Assembly (NCBI GenBank): GCA_963669155.1
Contig: OZ022583.1
Coordinates: 8,353,921-8,417,920, forward strand
Source of the DNA: Arbacia lixula
Taxonomy: Eukaryota; Echinodermata; Echinoidea; Arbacioida; Arbaciidae
Length of the DNA: 64,000 nucleotides
Reading direction: 5' to 3'
Shown here: positions 1 to 15,009 of the stretch, piece by piece
How the letters are laid out: every line of letters begins with the position of its first letter
How positions within the stretch are numbered: position 1 is the first letter of the stretch
Translations under genes and position numbers: made by a program
Notes under the pieces: model-generated
The model's database searches: none
What the model was told of the DNA's origin: nothing
What the model saw: only the letters and a program-made list of their open reading frames with translations

Positions 1-242
1 TATATATTCATGTAGAAATAGAACTCTTAAAAGCGAATTTCAGAATGGGGCCCTATAATTTGGAACATTGACTAAAATTGCAGTGTGCTAGAAACACAGT
101 ACATGTACCAATCAAAGAAAGTAAGAACGATTGAATGAGGTTATAAATATGCATATGAGCAAACGTTAGTTTTAAGGACGTATTTTCATGCAAGTTCGTG
201 TAATTCATTCTACAAATTTGTGTCATTGCTCATATTTGGCAG
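1..242 (+). other. Intron of the SH2-adapter gene (3' end of it)
   Basis: This is non-coding sequence that ends in an acceptor AG at 241-242, just before the first visible coding exon. The exon enters in phase 2 (one base completes a codon), so at least one upstream coding exon must lie outside the window. I see no gene in this stretch. Confidence 0.6.
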
Positions 243-735
243 GTCTGATAAGAAATCTAAACATGATGAATCGTCATCATCCGGGTCGGCGGACCGGAGA
301 TCGAGCAACTCTGGCCGCGGCCTCATCAAAGGGTCAACCTTTGCTCTCAAGACTGCCGCGATCACCAAGACCCTTTCGGGACTCACCAGCAAGCTCACTC
401 TCTCGTCATCATCGTCATCGTCATCATCACACTCCTCTTCGTCGTCGGCATCGACACCCACATCGTCGTCGGAAAAATCCTCACATGCGCAAACGACATC
501 CACGGCGACGGCGGCGGCCGTTGCGGCTATCTCGGCCCTCTCGCAGCCACCGAACAGACCGCTGCCAATGCCGGAGCTATCGGACGTCAGCAAGGTTCGC
601 CAGCCGCCGGTGGGGGAGGAGAGCGAGCTGAAGGACCCGATGGGTGGTGGAAAGAGCAGCTGCTCTATGGCTGGGAGCGGAGGTCGGGCGCATATGAAGT
701 TGGAGAGGAAGGAGAGCTACAAGAACGCGAAGCAG
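243..735 (+). CDS. SH2-adapter exon A (Ser-rich)
   Basis: The acceptor AG is at 241-242 and the donor GT at 736-737 (CAG|GTGAGA). The exon is 493 nt, enters in phase 2 and leaves in phase 0. It encodes about 164 residues: a basic Lys/Ser start, then a long serine run from TCATC/TCGTC-type codons, an alanine-rich patch and a Pro-rich tail. An ATG at 220 lies before the acceptor and is probably intronic, so it is not taken as the start. Confidence 0.75.
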
Positions 736-3700
736 GTGAGAATATTACCTACGCCATGTTGCGTATTATGTTTTCAACCATTGTAACCCACCATTGATGG
801 TAACTGCCATAGCAACAGCAGTAAAGCTGAAAGCCCATCGGTTGGTACCATTGTAGTAACCATTAATGGTACGTTACAACAATTTAAAATATATACCCAA
901 CAATGTCCTGATTTATAATGGTTACTTCTAACTCTCTCGTTATCATTGATGAACGACTTCGCCAGTAATACACGCATATCCCATAGAGCAGCAGTATAGC
1001 TGGCACACACATGGTTAAGACATGCTCATAGGTTGCGGTTCGTCACCGACATGCACTGCACCTTCCACTTGCCATAGGGACAATGCTATTGTGTTTTCCA
1101 CATACGCTTTTGCATAATGTAGATGGGTAGACAACTTTGGCAGCATATTGACGCTTGTTTTTTTCCACGCGGGGACAACCCTACACACCGCGAGGGCAAA
1201 TCTCTTCCAGGTTAACTTGATTTTAATGGGATAAATCCGCTCATGTTATTAATAGTTAAAGGAGACGGTTATACAGAGGACGAGGCCAGGCTGTGTCAGG
1301 ACTATTTGTATAATGTTTCTGGAAACATCTTTTATTTTCGTGAAGAAATTATACAAACAAAAACAACACCCAAAAGCACAAGTTAAAACGCCATTTTAGG
1401 ATTAGGTGTCGACATGTGCCACTTGCCTAGAATGTCTCCCAATGGAAAATGGTCTCTATGAGTGGTCTCCGTCGAATGGTTTGACAGCATATGCATACAC
1501 GCTAGCTGTACAGTACTAATGGTACCAGACTTAAATAAAACCAGCTAGTTGGGAGTACTCCCAACTCCCTGATAAAACTAATCAATCAAACGGATGCATG
1601 AATATATTGAAGTACAGTACTAGTATACGCGGTATCGTAATAACTTTTAATACAGTGCGATAAAACGGGCAAAACACATCTACTGCACATGCTATGATAT
1701 GCTCTCCTTTTCATCTTAACTGTTCTAGAGCCAAACAAACCACTGATCTAAGGGGGTTGTATGGTATTACTAATGCGAAATGAAATTAATTTCGTTCTGA
1801 AATGAGACAAGTGTCCCGGGGCCAATGGTGGGGGATTTCGCAATCGCGATTCTGTTCTTGCGAAGGACCTGGGGATTCACCTAGATAGAACTGGTCAAGG
1901 ATTCGCGCTCTGACGTGAATTGTGCTCCCAGGTACGCCCCTGCCATGACAACAAGACACGCCCATTTCATTCCTAATCCTTACTAGCTGCCTTTTATTGT
2001 GTCCACATTCCTATTCTATGCCGGGTTGCCTCGGCAGGTCTCGTGCATATATTGGTGGCACCCCGGCGATTCTTTTCTCTACTTTTTCTATACATCCATA
2101 CTAAAAATTCTTATCTTCAATCGGCCATGGATTTTGTTTCCTCGAAGATTTACATTTGGAAGTCAATGGCTTATGTCATTCATGGTGATTGCTTGAACTT
2201 AACAATTATCCGATGATGAAGATATTGCCTGTTTAAGAGATATATCTAGCTTGATGAGCTAGTTGGTATGCACTCGGTGCTTGTGATGTATTCACAGCCC
2301 TTGACTTAATGTAATCACTCATCTGAATCATGTTACATGTGTTCTTCCTCTTTTGTCCTCTAATTTCTTTCCAACGTTCTTGTACTGAGCTGTATTTTTT
2401 TTCGTTATGCTTTTCTTTGTCTCTCCTTGTGCAATGTTAATTTATTCAATGTGTACATTTTGTTTACTTTCTTTTCAAACATATCGTTATGTTCTATATT
2501 GTTACATGTTATTCCACATTTGTTTTCTGTTTTGCTCCGCTAATTTTTTTCCCTTTCTTTCAATATTTGTTCTTCATTTCATCGAGTTAAATTTTGTTCA
2601 ATTAAACACTTCTAAAATCACCCGTCTTGTGTTTTTTGTCACGCTTTGTGTTGTGTCCACATATGCATGTTAGAATGACTTAGCTTGCATGGTTGTGTGT
2701 ATTCGTATAACTATTTAAAAACGTTCGCTGTTCACGTTCCACTTAATGGGTATCGTGCCTACCTTCTTAATTATTTATTGTGTATCCTTCCGTACTTTCT
2801 CCCGGCTTACTTTCTTTCCTGTGTCACGATGTACTTCACTTTATTAATAGAGTGCGATTGTTATTCCCGCAATACATAATATAAATGACTTGAAAAATAA
2901 TATAATTGTCATTGTTAGTGATACACTTTTATTAAACCGCAAATGGCCTACTTTCGCGCTCTACTTTGCCATAGTTAATCTTTATTTATATCAAGACTGA
3001 ATAGTTCAAGCCATCTAAGTCTGTCCGACAGTCAAAACACTTACTTGAACTTTATGGTATAGATTAAGTAAGTTGATCCGTTGTGATCCTTGTCAGTCAA
3101 AGGAACAAACAGTTGCTGACCGATCTGACCAAACAGGAGTCACATCGTCTACCGCAGACGACACAATTTCGCCACGATTATGCAGTCGTAAGGGGGCCTA
3201 CGACCTGAAATGTGACGTCACCCTGTTACATCAATTCGATCCAGCCAGTCGCAGAGTCTAATTCATTTGTTTACATGCCTAAAATGTATATTACTCCAAT
3301 CGACAAATCATTCCATGGCTGCGATAAGATACAAATTTGGGAACAGCGTATTAGCAACAATGACACGGTAGCTGTCGATGCTGAAGTCAAAGTTTAACTT
3401 GACTGTCAACTCATCCCCAGGATTAGACGAAAGAACCTATATGACTTTGTCCAGGAACTTCTGAAGTGATAGAAGAAAATGTAATGAGCGAGTCCATTTG
3501 AAATGACTAATACCATTCGACAGGTTATTCACTCCATCGATGCTTCCCTCCCTGGGCCCCTGTGCGAGAGATTTAAGGTTTTAGACACCGTCCCAATTTA
3601 TAAAACGCGCCGATTGTGACTCTGCATTTTTGTGTGAAGTACGGCTTTGGCAAGTAAGAACAACTTCAATGCGCTTTCACAATCCCCACATGTTTTGTAT

Positions 3701-6700
3701 AGCTCTGTATGAGTTCGCCTCTTTCACGGAAAGGTTAACAGAGAAAGTTCATCGGTTAAGCTTTGTCAACTCATGTGTAGAGAAATAGAGAGAGAGAGGA
3801 AGAGAGATGTTCCATTCAAGTACAATATTATTCCATCATACCGGTCTGACAAATTTGTCAGTTCGTATCATTTGCATGAATCCAGCATTGAGTTTTGTTG
3901 GAATTGCATGTACAGTGTAATTTTCTTCACAGAATGATAAAAATAAAAAATCGACTCTCAACTTAATGTAAGCTACATTGTTTAAACAAGGCCATCGGGT
4001 AGGATTTTGCTATCGGTGTTGTTGTTATACAAACCCCAAATATTCAAATGAACCTATTGATCAAAAGATCAAATAAAAAAATAAACCAAAGTTACGCTGA
4101 CCGTAGGAAAATGCAAGTAAAGAGTAAAATGGAGTTTGATGGAAAGTTTGGTCGATTCTTCATGGTTGTCATTACGCAACTATCAGTCAATGAATCTGAA
4201 GATCAAAAAAAAAAAAGGAGGGAGAAAAGAAAACAAATGAAGAAAAGAAGTGAGATGTGAAACAGAAACGACATAGAAGTTTCTATCTAAAATCGATATA
4301 TATATATACGGCTATTTGATACTCGTGAATGTTCAGAAGGGTTTCTTTTTACTACCACATTGCCGCACTTTCCGTCTTTTCAATTTATTTCGATGTGATT
4401 TGAAACAAATGAAAAAGAGCAAAGTAAAAACAAAAATAGTGGCATGGGCTGGTATGAACAACACGGAACTACTCTTCGTCAGATCCGAAAAAACAAACTC
4501 CATTTTTCCTTTTCTTGCTTTATCCTCAGCAAATGCTGCAACAGCAGATCTCCAAGACTCCACCCGGTTCCCCACCCAGGCGACGAGCGCTGTCCACACC
4601 AACACGATCACGGAAGTTCCCGTCGGAAGCCGAGCTGGCAGACGCCATTAAGGCCCACCAGGAGCGCCGCGAGTCGCCGCCATCGAAGACGCGGACGCTG
4701 CCGGCACGGGAGAAACTATGGATGGATGACGAGTACGAGACCGAAGAAGGGTTCTGGGATTACGACGACGCGATGTCGGAAGGGTACTGGGTGACCAACG
4801 AGGCGCATCACGACGAATCGTCTTCCGAAGATCTGCATGGGCTGACGAGGTCCGCACCGTCGACGGAGCTCGCGCAAGCAATGCGCGCTATGCAGATGAA
4901 GGTCAGGAGGAAATCTTCGACTGGAGAGACATACGACAACGTCTTCGAACCACCGTGCTCTCCGACGTCGTCCGGCAAGCAACACTTCTTCGGAGGTGGC
5001 GATAGCGGGTCCGGGTCGGGCACGGAGTCACCCCGATGCGAGACAGCATCCCCGACGAAATCGACGTCGCCGGTCAGTAAACGCCTGCATAGGACTGAAC
5101 TTGAGCAAGCATTTGCGCGGAGAAAACTCACCGGACGGTTCCACAATGAATCGTACGATTTTGACACTTGTTCCACCGGAAGTAATTCGCCGACGTGCTT
5201 CGACGACCAGTACGCGTCCGGGTACCGCCCCGTCCCTGCTGTACCCATGATGAGGAGTCGAGACTACAGCGGCTCACCCGATTCGCCATCGTACATGGAC
5301 TGTGAATACAGGAGCTCCGTCTCCACCAGGAAACCCGTGCCCCTGCCGCGCAACAACCGCTGCAGGGAATCCGCTACAGAAGGATGTTCCTTCGATAGTG
5401 TCTTCAACCTCCGCCCAGTGCCGTCGCCTCCACCTCTCTATAGCAACCCGTCTTTTGACTTTTTACCGGGGGCGAGAGATTCCTCCGGTGATGAGACGTA
5501 CATGAATGTCGCCTTCAAGCCAAAGGATAATAGCCATCGCTACGAGAACGTCGTGCTGGATGATAGATTGTCAGGATTACATTCGGTAGGAGTCACAATC
5601 CTCAGTCATCTCTGTTTCTTCTGCGTTTAATTACTTTAGTTTTGGTATGCTATGTCCGTAATTTACCGAATATTAGTGGAAATAATCTGTATGTTTTCTG
5701 GTAAAATACAACTACGACTTCATTTGGTAATATTCTTTACTTTCCTTTGAAAACCGACTAGATTGACAAAGGTTAAGATCGTTCTTTGCTAGACCCGTGT
5801 AAGTGCTTAAAATAGAATGCTCGACGATAGTAATTGATTCTTCATAACAGTAAGGTGAGAGCCTTGGTCAAATTGCTTTAGCATGTTCAGGGCGTATTAA
5901 TTTTTAAATAGTTTAGCGAAGCAAGAGCGACTGCGTGATCAGATTGACCGATGAATCCATTACATATGGATATGAATAATTTATTGATTATTCAAATCAT
6001 TCATTGGAGAAAAAATGAAGAACTCATTGTTCCCCTGAATAAACCGAGGCGGCATCGTGGTCTTCCGGTGAAAAGTGATGGCACTGACATGGTGACGAAT
6101 GACTGAACGCTAATATAGAATATGATAAGTAAAAACAATTTGACCATTCGGTAGTCTGCACATTTTTTATGTGGAATATTCCAGAGCTGTGAGCCTTAAT
6201 CTTCTCAACATGTTTGAGCGGACAGCTTACCAATCTGCACGCCTACTTTACAAAACCACCACCGAACAAAAATCCTCGGTCGACTCACCGTTCATTCGCA
6301 GCGAGTCCCTCCTGTTATCACACCAATCCCGGTATCTATACCAAGACATGCTGCTGTGTATGAGTTGCTCGTTCGATAATCTCCCGAGGATTTGATGAAC
6401 TAATATCCGTATAATCCAAACTTACTGGATTTTGGCGGCTATTTTTGGTGCTCTTAACAGCGCCATGTCTCCCGTCAAAGTTGAGATCACCGACCAATCA
6501 CACCATGGTGTCGCCTTCCTGCCGGCTGGGCATGCGCACTAGACAACTTTGGGTTCCGAACACAATTATTGGCACGCATAGGGAAACCGCGTGTATCGTG
6601 AACTATTCGTGAACTCCTAGAATGTCTTAAAAGAGTAAGATTAAAAACCGATGTTCCCTTACCATAACGATAATGTCAATGTGTCCGGTTGTGAATACTG

Positions 6701-7807
6701 ATGATGAATTCCTCAATTTATTTTCACCTCAGAGATTGTTGTCACATATTAACATATAGAGGAAGCCAACTGATGATACATTGACAATGCATGGTTAACA
6801 GAAAATACCGATATGCATTAACTCCTCGTTTGTTACACGGGACTTTTTATCACCATTTATACACACAAATCCCACAGATCAGCATTTAATCTGGCGTGCA
6901 AGTGGTAAAGATACGATATGTATCTTACTCGAATGCATTAAATAGTTTTACATTTCCGCGACTATTACAGTGACTGTATAACATGGAATCGGCATGTCCT
7001 ATTGTAAAATCTTCGAGCTATCAGTAGCACCTTGGTCACATACCGGTTCTCGTGAGGTTACTATAAACAGCAATGATGATTAATGTTTTATACTTTATTT
7101 TTCATAATCCATCATGTCCACGGGGCAGGTAAGCCACAAAGGTGTGGAAACACATGCTTGATTGTCACCAAACGCGTCCCGATATTGCTGATGAAAGTCA
7201 TGAGATTGTGATAAACATATCGGCCACTGCAGACGACACGATCCGACCAATCAAACGACTCTGCGACTGGCTGAATCACAGAACCCTGTCATTTGATTTG
7301 TGCAGGGAGGTGACGTCACATTTCCAGTCGTAGAATCATATCGAAATCGTGTCGTATACATACACATTATGCCTTCTATCGAGCCAAGCATACAGCGAAC
7401 ACATTTTCCAGAATATACGAGTACGTCGTTGTTATATACCTGTCGGAGCTATCTTGGGCACCTGGCGCATATCCAGCCCTCCTTGTCATATCTGATCACC
7501 TGTCCGCTCCTTTGACGATGCGATCTTAAGGTAGATGCGTGACTCATGCATGGGTTGTGCTCGACAAAGCGCTCAGCCAAGGCCGTCACGTAGCTCGTGA
7601 CGTAGCTCCAAACGATAGGAGGAAAAGGACAAGGTGTAGGAATCAGTAAGCGCGTAGTGGACATAGCGTAGATAGTTGAAGAAAATGGAAAGAGGAGCTC
7701 GTCGACTGATATAGAGTTGAGTACCAAGACGTTTGGAAGGTGGCTTGGGGTTGATAATGCTAACAAATGGATTATTATTATCATTATTATTATTATTATT
7801 ATTATTA

Positions 7808-7839
<32 letters not shown>

Positions 7840-10800
7840 TCGCATTACACTGACGATTAACACCGGTGCGGTACCGGTTGCAGACTGAACAAACTTAAAA
7901 TTCGAGGAGTCGGTATCTCTCACCCATTTTCCAGTACAGGATTTTTGTCCACTCCACGGGGTTTTCTCCCTGCTCTTAATCGAAAAGATGAGTGGGGTCC
8001 TCAACGTGCGTAGAGTGTGGCTCTTCTGCACACGTGACCTCCATTTAACTTCTTATCCGACGGATATCATTCAAAGTCAAAGCTACCTTCCTCCCAAAGA
8101 GCTAAATCATTACCACTTTACCCTTAAAACAACAGCGGAACAGATACATTAATACAGATGAATGGCATGATGAGTAGAGATGTTTGTAGAGAGTTGCAAA
8201 GCGAAACCCCTCTCTTCTTGAAAGAAGCAATTTCTTTTAGGCATGCCCACTTCGGTCACATTGAGGAATGAGCGGTCAACATTCAACGCATACATACAAG
8301 TGGTTAGTTGTGTATGAAATACACATGTGTAGAAACATACATATATGGTCAGATGAGAACTACAATAAACCTAAGCCCAGAACCCGAAATTGAACTGCTG
8401 ATACCTGAGGTAATTCTGATATGGCTTCAAGCCTACAAATTAAACCTTCTTTGCAAGTGTTCCATATAAATTCGGTCATCAAGCACTTGGGGAGCGCGGA
8501 GGAATAATCACATAGAACAGCCATAACAGAAGTTGTGATTGTAAGGATAGATATGTGAACCTGTACTTTACTAGTTTCGTGGACAGGTTGTGTAAACTGT
8601 GTTGATATCAGGCTGTCATGGCAACGATGACGATATTGTGACGTATATGTTGTGGTGGAAATGAATGATTTCACAAAAACGTAATGGGGTAAGTTAAGAT
8701 TCTGTTCGGTACAACCTTGGAGACATTGTACTTGCTTAATTAACTAACTTTAAAGATATCTTTCTTCCTTGTTTCAATCACTAAAGTGATATTGATGTAC
8801 AATGAACATGACATAATGATCAAACAATACTGTCGAATAACCATGTTAGCTTCGATAATCTCAATCGAAACTTGAATCGATTGTGAATGATTTATTTAAT
8901 GACATGTTGCATCCGCAAAAAACTCGGCCACATCTATAAAATTGAGTAATCATCAAAGTACTCAGTGACGAAATTAAATTGAGATATTACAGACTCTGTG
9001 CTATCATTGGACCGACAAGGTTCATCAAGTCAAGACTACAGCGTCTTTAACATGAAGTACACTGTACTTGGTATCGGTCTCTATACTTAAAGCTGGTTTT
9101 GGGATTGGCTGGTTAGGCCTCGTGGAAAAGGCCCACTGGTCTTGGGCGTGGTGCCAATATATCTACGCCAATCACGGAAGTCCAAAGCAGGTCTGTGTGG
9201 GCGGGTCTTACATCCAGGAAGCGTACTTGCCAATCGAATCTTTGTGTTGGCACACCATACATCCCATGTTGGAATAAACGTCGTCTCATAGGACTCCACA
9301 CCTGTACATGATAATAGTGGGAAGGAATGTTGTCGGATGTTGCACTTTCAATATTGGAAACTTTGATTCAACTTGTGGATAATGTAATCCATCAACATCC
9401 GTAGTGTTGACAAAAGAGAAAGACTTGCTGAATAATTATCACAAAAAAGCATCCTTCTATCCTTAACTCTTCCTTCTTCCTCTACTTGTACGGTCTGTTC
9501 TTCTTCGTCTTTCTCTTTTGAAAAGGTACCGTGATCTGCCCTTTTCCCCATGAAATAATATGCTCAGATTTCTGTTCAGTATTTCTCGATTCACTCTCCA
9601 GTCCACTTAGAACAATGTAGAATGTATGCACCGTCCAATGTAATGATGCAAATCAAGGTATTAGGATTAGGTTAATGTCCTGTGAATTCAGTTGTAGCAC
9701 TCTAGGCCTTTGAACTACAATACAAAGAACTGCCAAGATTCCATATGATATATACAGACCAATACGTGACTGCGAAACGATTTGTATATGCACACGGTAG
9801 AACATTAATAAGTGCTTCCGTACTTGGTAATTAATTTCAAGGTAATACGATTGAATGAGGTCTATTGGTTTCTTTGACTGTACAGGAGCGGCCCCTTAGC
9901 AGCAGTGACTCACCCAGGGCAAGCACCGAGCTCCGGCCGATCCCAGCCCCACGATTCTACAGCTCCCCGTCCTCCTCCAGCCACTCGTTGTCGTCCCTCG
10001 ATAGCAACAACCAGATGACGTCCTCCTGCGGGAAACAGAGCCCTCAGGCGGTGACCTGCAGTGTGACCCCGCTCACCGGTTCTACGCAGTTGCCTTCGGG
10101 GCGGGGCAGTCCGAACCACCACAACCGAGCGCTGCCGCTGTCACCGAAACACGGAAGCGCGTCGACCCCGTCGTCACCTTCCTACCTGTCGCAGAGCTCT
10201 GGGGGGCAGGCGATGGAGAAACCGCCACGGACCAGCGTCGGGGCGTGCTCCACACAGGACCGAAGCAGCACCGGAAGTCACGCCATGCTCGCGCGGAACG
10301 CATCATCACATCCGGGTCACTACAGCAGGAGCGACAACAGCAAGACCCGGGAGGCCGTATCCGACGGCGGCCGGAAGGAGGGCAGGGCCATGAGTAACGG
10401 TCACGTGAATAAAGAGATGAGGAACTCGTCGTCCATCTCGAAGGAAACGTGGCCGGCCACATCGGAACGGACCAGCAGTAATCACCATCAGGTCCAACAA
10501 CATCAACACCAACAGCAACACCAGCAGCAGCAGCAGCAGCAGACCAAAGAGAGCCGCAGTAGTCACCACAGCCCGCTGGTCCACACCAACAGCATCGGGA
10601 AGGACGGGGGGTCGTCCGGAGGGGCACAGGGCGGTGTCGGGGTGGTCGCACCAGTCACAGGGAATGGTGGGGGAAGTTACTCCAACAAAGCGGCGAGCAT
10701 TCATGGGAACGTCACCAGTCGCGAGAGACGAAATGCCACCAGCAAGGATCAACCATTGCCTTCACATGGTAAGACAACCAAATGCTTTTTATTTTACACA

Positions 10801-11320
10801 ATAATTCATTATCTTTCTTGAAAACAGTAATGTTTCTTTTTCTATGCCACGTGATGCCTAAAAGATACGCTTAGTAGAAAAATATACAAATTTTCTTATC
10901 TAAATAGGTTCCATGTATGATGAGGAAAAGCAAACACTTTGAATATCAAGGGTATTATAGCAGGTGATTGCCATTTTTGCAACCGTTTCATTGACATTTG
11001 TCGATTTTATTTCATTGATGTGAGGTAGGTGGGTGACGACGATGAAAAATGATGTGTTAATCGTGTTCCAAATATGCGTTCAATTATATCAGAGCTTTGG
11101 CAATGAGTCTCCAACTCTCAAGCCTTTGCTTTATGTGCCATGCATGTCAGCCACACAGTTCGTTAGTCAAATAGAGTAGCGGGCAGTGTTCGACTAAGAG
11201 GTTATGGCAGCATTACAAGAAACATGATCATGCATAATTTGATTTCATGGAAAGGACAGGTGATGCGATGATCGGGCATCACGAGTAAGGTCACATCGTG
11301 ACCATGCAGGGTGGTGGTGC

Positions 11321-11377
<57 letters not shown>

Positions 11378-13746
11378 CGTGTGTATATACAGGGTGGTTG
11401 AGACTTCACAGGAAGGTAAACGAGGTTGACGAGGGTGATGCGGTGTGCATGGTGGGGCGCATCTGGGACTTGAGAAGAAGGGGGCGTTAAAGGGGGCGGG
11501 GAGCTCTAGAGGGGGCGGTCGGGCACGCACTACGCGCGCCGCGCCCCCCTGCGACAACAGGGACTGCTCTACCCCGTCCCGGAACATACGGTACTCCCCT
11601 GCGGCATTTGAGAACGTCCGGAGCGGATAGTCCAGATTAGGGGAACCCCTTTCTCCGTTGACACCTCCTTGTAGGTAGGCTCCTTGTAGAGGGTGACGAG
11701 AAATACCCCTTTCCCCTCCCTACGCTTCTCCCTTCGTGCCCCTTGGCGCTCCTCGACTTTGAGGAGGGAGGGAGGGAGGAACCCCGGGCGGGAGGGACTG
11801 AGAGGGGAGGAGGGAACGTGGTGATTCAGGAAACAAACCTTAATGTCAACGACAAGCTGCAAAGAGAGAAAGAGTGGAGGGGTACGTTGCTGCGCGGAGT
11901 CTAGAGGGGAAGCGGATTGGTCGCAGCCCGCGATTCTAGCGGAGTGATGAGACGGGTCAACCGTAGGCCACGTTTAATCAGGCGTTCTGCTGGGTCCTCG
12001 ATGATTACCATTGTAGCTCCCAGATGCACTGGCCTTGATATGATACCTCGATATCACCTTGCATGAGGTTTCTCTTAGAAAACGATACAATACTGAGAAG
12101 AAGTATCTCGGTGACGTGTGAAACAATTCTAAACCGTTCGTATATGGCAAGGCCGTGTGTAGCTGAGTGACCGTTGTGTGAACTAAAGGCCTCCGAAAAC
12201 GATGCGATCCGATCTCTCGTGCTAATCTGCGACTGGCTGAATCGCAGGACCCGGCCATCAGATTCGTACAAGAAGGTGACGTCACATTTGCATTCGATGG
12301 CATTTTCGACTGCAGAATCGTGGCAAAATCGTGCCATCTGCGGTGTTATTTAGAAAATCAAATGTTGGCCTGAAGGCCTTTCTCACGAATGTGATGTGAG
12401 ATAATAATGTTATGCTTCATGATATAAAAAAAAAATGATTTCAGGTTTTTATATACAAACATGATCACATGATCACACGCACAAGGCGTGTGTGTGCGTG
12501 TTTGTTTGTGTGTCAGGAGGTCAGTTTGTGGTCAAGAAACCTTGCTTGTCATGTTGTTTTCTTGTGATCACGCAAAAGCGGTGAGCCCCTAGCCGCACGC
12601 ATGCAGTTTGATGCCAGTGTTTGGCGTCCTGTAAGCGCCCCCTACGGGAGTACCATACGGCCAAGTGACAGTAGCTCACTGCTTTCATAGCTTGAAGTTC
12701 TCAAGTTGTCCTCTCCATTTATATAACCTCCATTGACTCTTTATTTTCCGGTCAGGGAGGGGGGAGGGGCGGGATAGGGGTGGGGTGGGGTAGGCAAAAC
12801 ACTCATACTGTAAGCAACCACTGTAAGTACCTGAAAGTACCATCTTGAGCCTTCTATAGCATGTACAGTGAAACCTGGGTGGTGTTTCACCAAGCTGTTC
12901 GTAAGTTACGAACGACTGGTAAGCCCTTCTTGTGCTAAATGCGATATCACACTTTGTTAATTGAGAATCTGTTTTAGCACAAGAAGAGATCACCAGTCAT
13001 TCGTATAATCGTTCGTAACTTACGAACAGCTTCGTGAAACACCCCTCTGCTGTAGCAGCCACCTGTATTGAAAGACCTCCTTTGTTTAAAGGCCATATAT
13101 GTTGTTTCCGTCAAACAATATTTGGTATTGTAACCTGTATTAAAACAATCTGTTAATAAAAAAAAAAATCCTGCTTACCATAAAGACCGCCTCGTCTCCC
13201 TTCAACGCTCTTATATACTGAGCGCAATGGAATATCATTAAGACGAATATGTACGTTCGCCAATTAATTACAAATAGTTCCCTTTTGTCTCTGTTTCAGA
13301 TTTTAAGGAAAGGTTTTTTTCTGATATGATGACATTTTGGTTAAATTGACGTGCAGTAAGCAAGCAAAAGAACAATAAGATAACTAACACCATTACACCA
13401 ACACTGTCTTGGTATGTAGTAGAAGTGTATATCTCCCCGAATACCTCGAACGACTTCATTTTCTAGCAGGCTACATTGACGAAAACATAAAAGATATTCC
13501 CCAACGTGCAGACGTATCTCTCATAAAGAAATAAAGCAAACGAGACGTGACATGTTCAAACTCGACCCACTTGTTCGGGGGGAAACCCGCAAATGATTCA
13601 AGCAAAGTATAGTCGTATTGCAGATAATTGCGTTGTTTGCAAATCATTCAACTTGAGACCCGTTCAACCTTGATTCATCCCAGTGGCATTAAATTGATAT
13701 CGACGTGAGTACGACATACTCATACAACCTCAGTAGAAAAATTATA

Positions 13747-13796
<50 letters not shown>

Positions 13797-14496
13797 GTCT
13801 CTCCCTCCCTCTCTCAAAGGTATCCCCGAATTATTCAGCTCGTGTTCAATACGATTGTTACGGCGAGCGGCCGACCCCGGGGGGAGGGGGGATCTTTCAT
13901 TCATTTTCATCCATGCGATTGTTTAATGCAGCCCCTGGGTATGGTCAGGTGCGCGGTTTAATCTGAACCAGGCACCACCCCCTCCCCCCCCCCCCTCCTT
14001 CCGTGAAATGTTGGGTCCGCGTTCGGGTCCTCTACCTAGGCTTGACTTGACAAACAGGGGGGAGAGAGAGGCAGCTACCGTGACTAGCGAGGGGATACGC
14101 CTTCGGTGAATTGGGGACAGTCATGGACACAAACAACGTGGACTGCATCGATACTACCATATATGGATACAGAGATGGGAATATAGAGAAAATAAGCAGG
14201 AAATGAAGAAGAGAAAAAAGAAGGAATAAACAGAGGAAAAGAATGAAGAAGGAGAACGACAACAACGCGGCGGAGAAAAGAAGTCAGTATGAAAAGAAAA
14301 TAAGAAAAAAAGAAAAACCTAAGAAGAAAAGAAATGAAAAGAATAGGCAAAATAATAAATAAAATTGGAAGGAGAAGGTAAAGGATGAGACAAAGAGGAA
14401 GACTATGAAGAGAGGCATAGGGAGAGAACAATAAGAACATTTACTTGTAATACTGCTGCTACGACTACTACTACTACTACTACGACGACGACGACG

Positions 14497-14527
<31 letters not shown>

Positions 14528-14711
14528 TTGCTACTACTACTACTACTAATACTACTACTATTGCTACTACTACTACTACTACTACTACCACTACTACTAC
14601 TACTACTACTACTATTACTCCTACTACTACTACTACTACTACTATTACTATTACTACTACTACTATTACTACTACTACTACTACTACTACTACTACCGCT
14701 ACTACTACTAT

Positions 14712-14743
<32 letters not shown>

Positions 14744-14966
14744 CTACTACTACTACTACTACTACTACGACTACTACTACTACTACTACTATTACTCCTA
14801 CTACTACTACTACTACTACTATTACTACTACTACTACTACTACTATTACTACTACTACTACTACTACTTCTACTACTACTACCGCTACTACTACTATTAC
14901 TACTACTACTACTACTACTACTACCGCTACTACTACTACTACTACTACTACCGCTACTACTACTAT

Positions 14967-15009
<43 letters not shown>

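Larger units (their letters stand above)
5586..9885 (+). other. Intron B-C of the SH2-adapter gene
   Basis: This 4.3-kb intron has no supported gene. It contains a MITE-family copy (7221-7357) and an (ATT)n array (7771-7841). Otherwise it is unique AT-rich sequence. Confidence 0.6.

Noticed and set aside
210..593. Asp/Glu-rich minus-strand ORF
   Set aside because: It is the antisense of the Ser-rich SH2-adapter exon A.
2407..2879. Two short Phe/Leu/Cys-rich ORFs at 2.4-2.9 kb
   Set aside because: Composition follows T-rich sequence, with no homology I recognise and no splice context.
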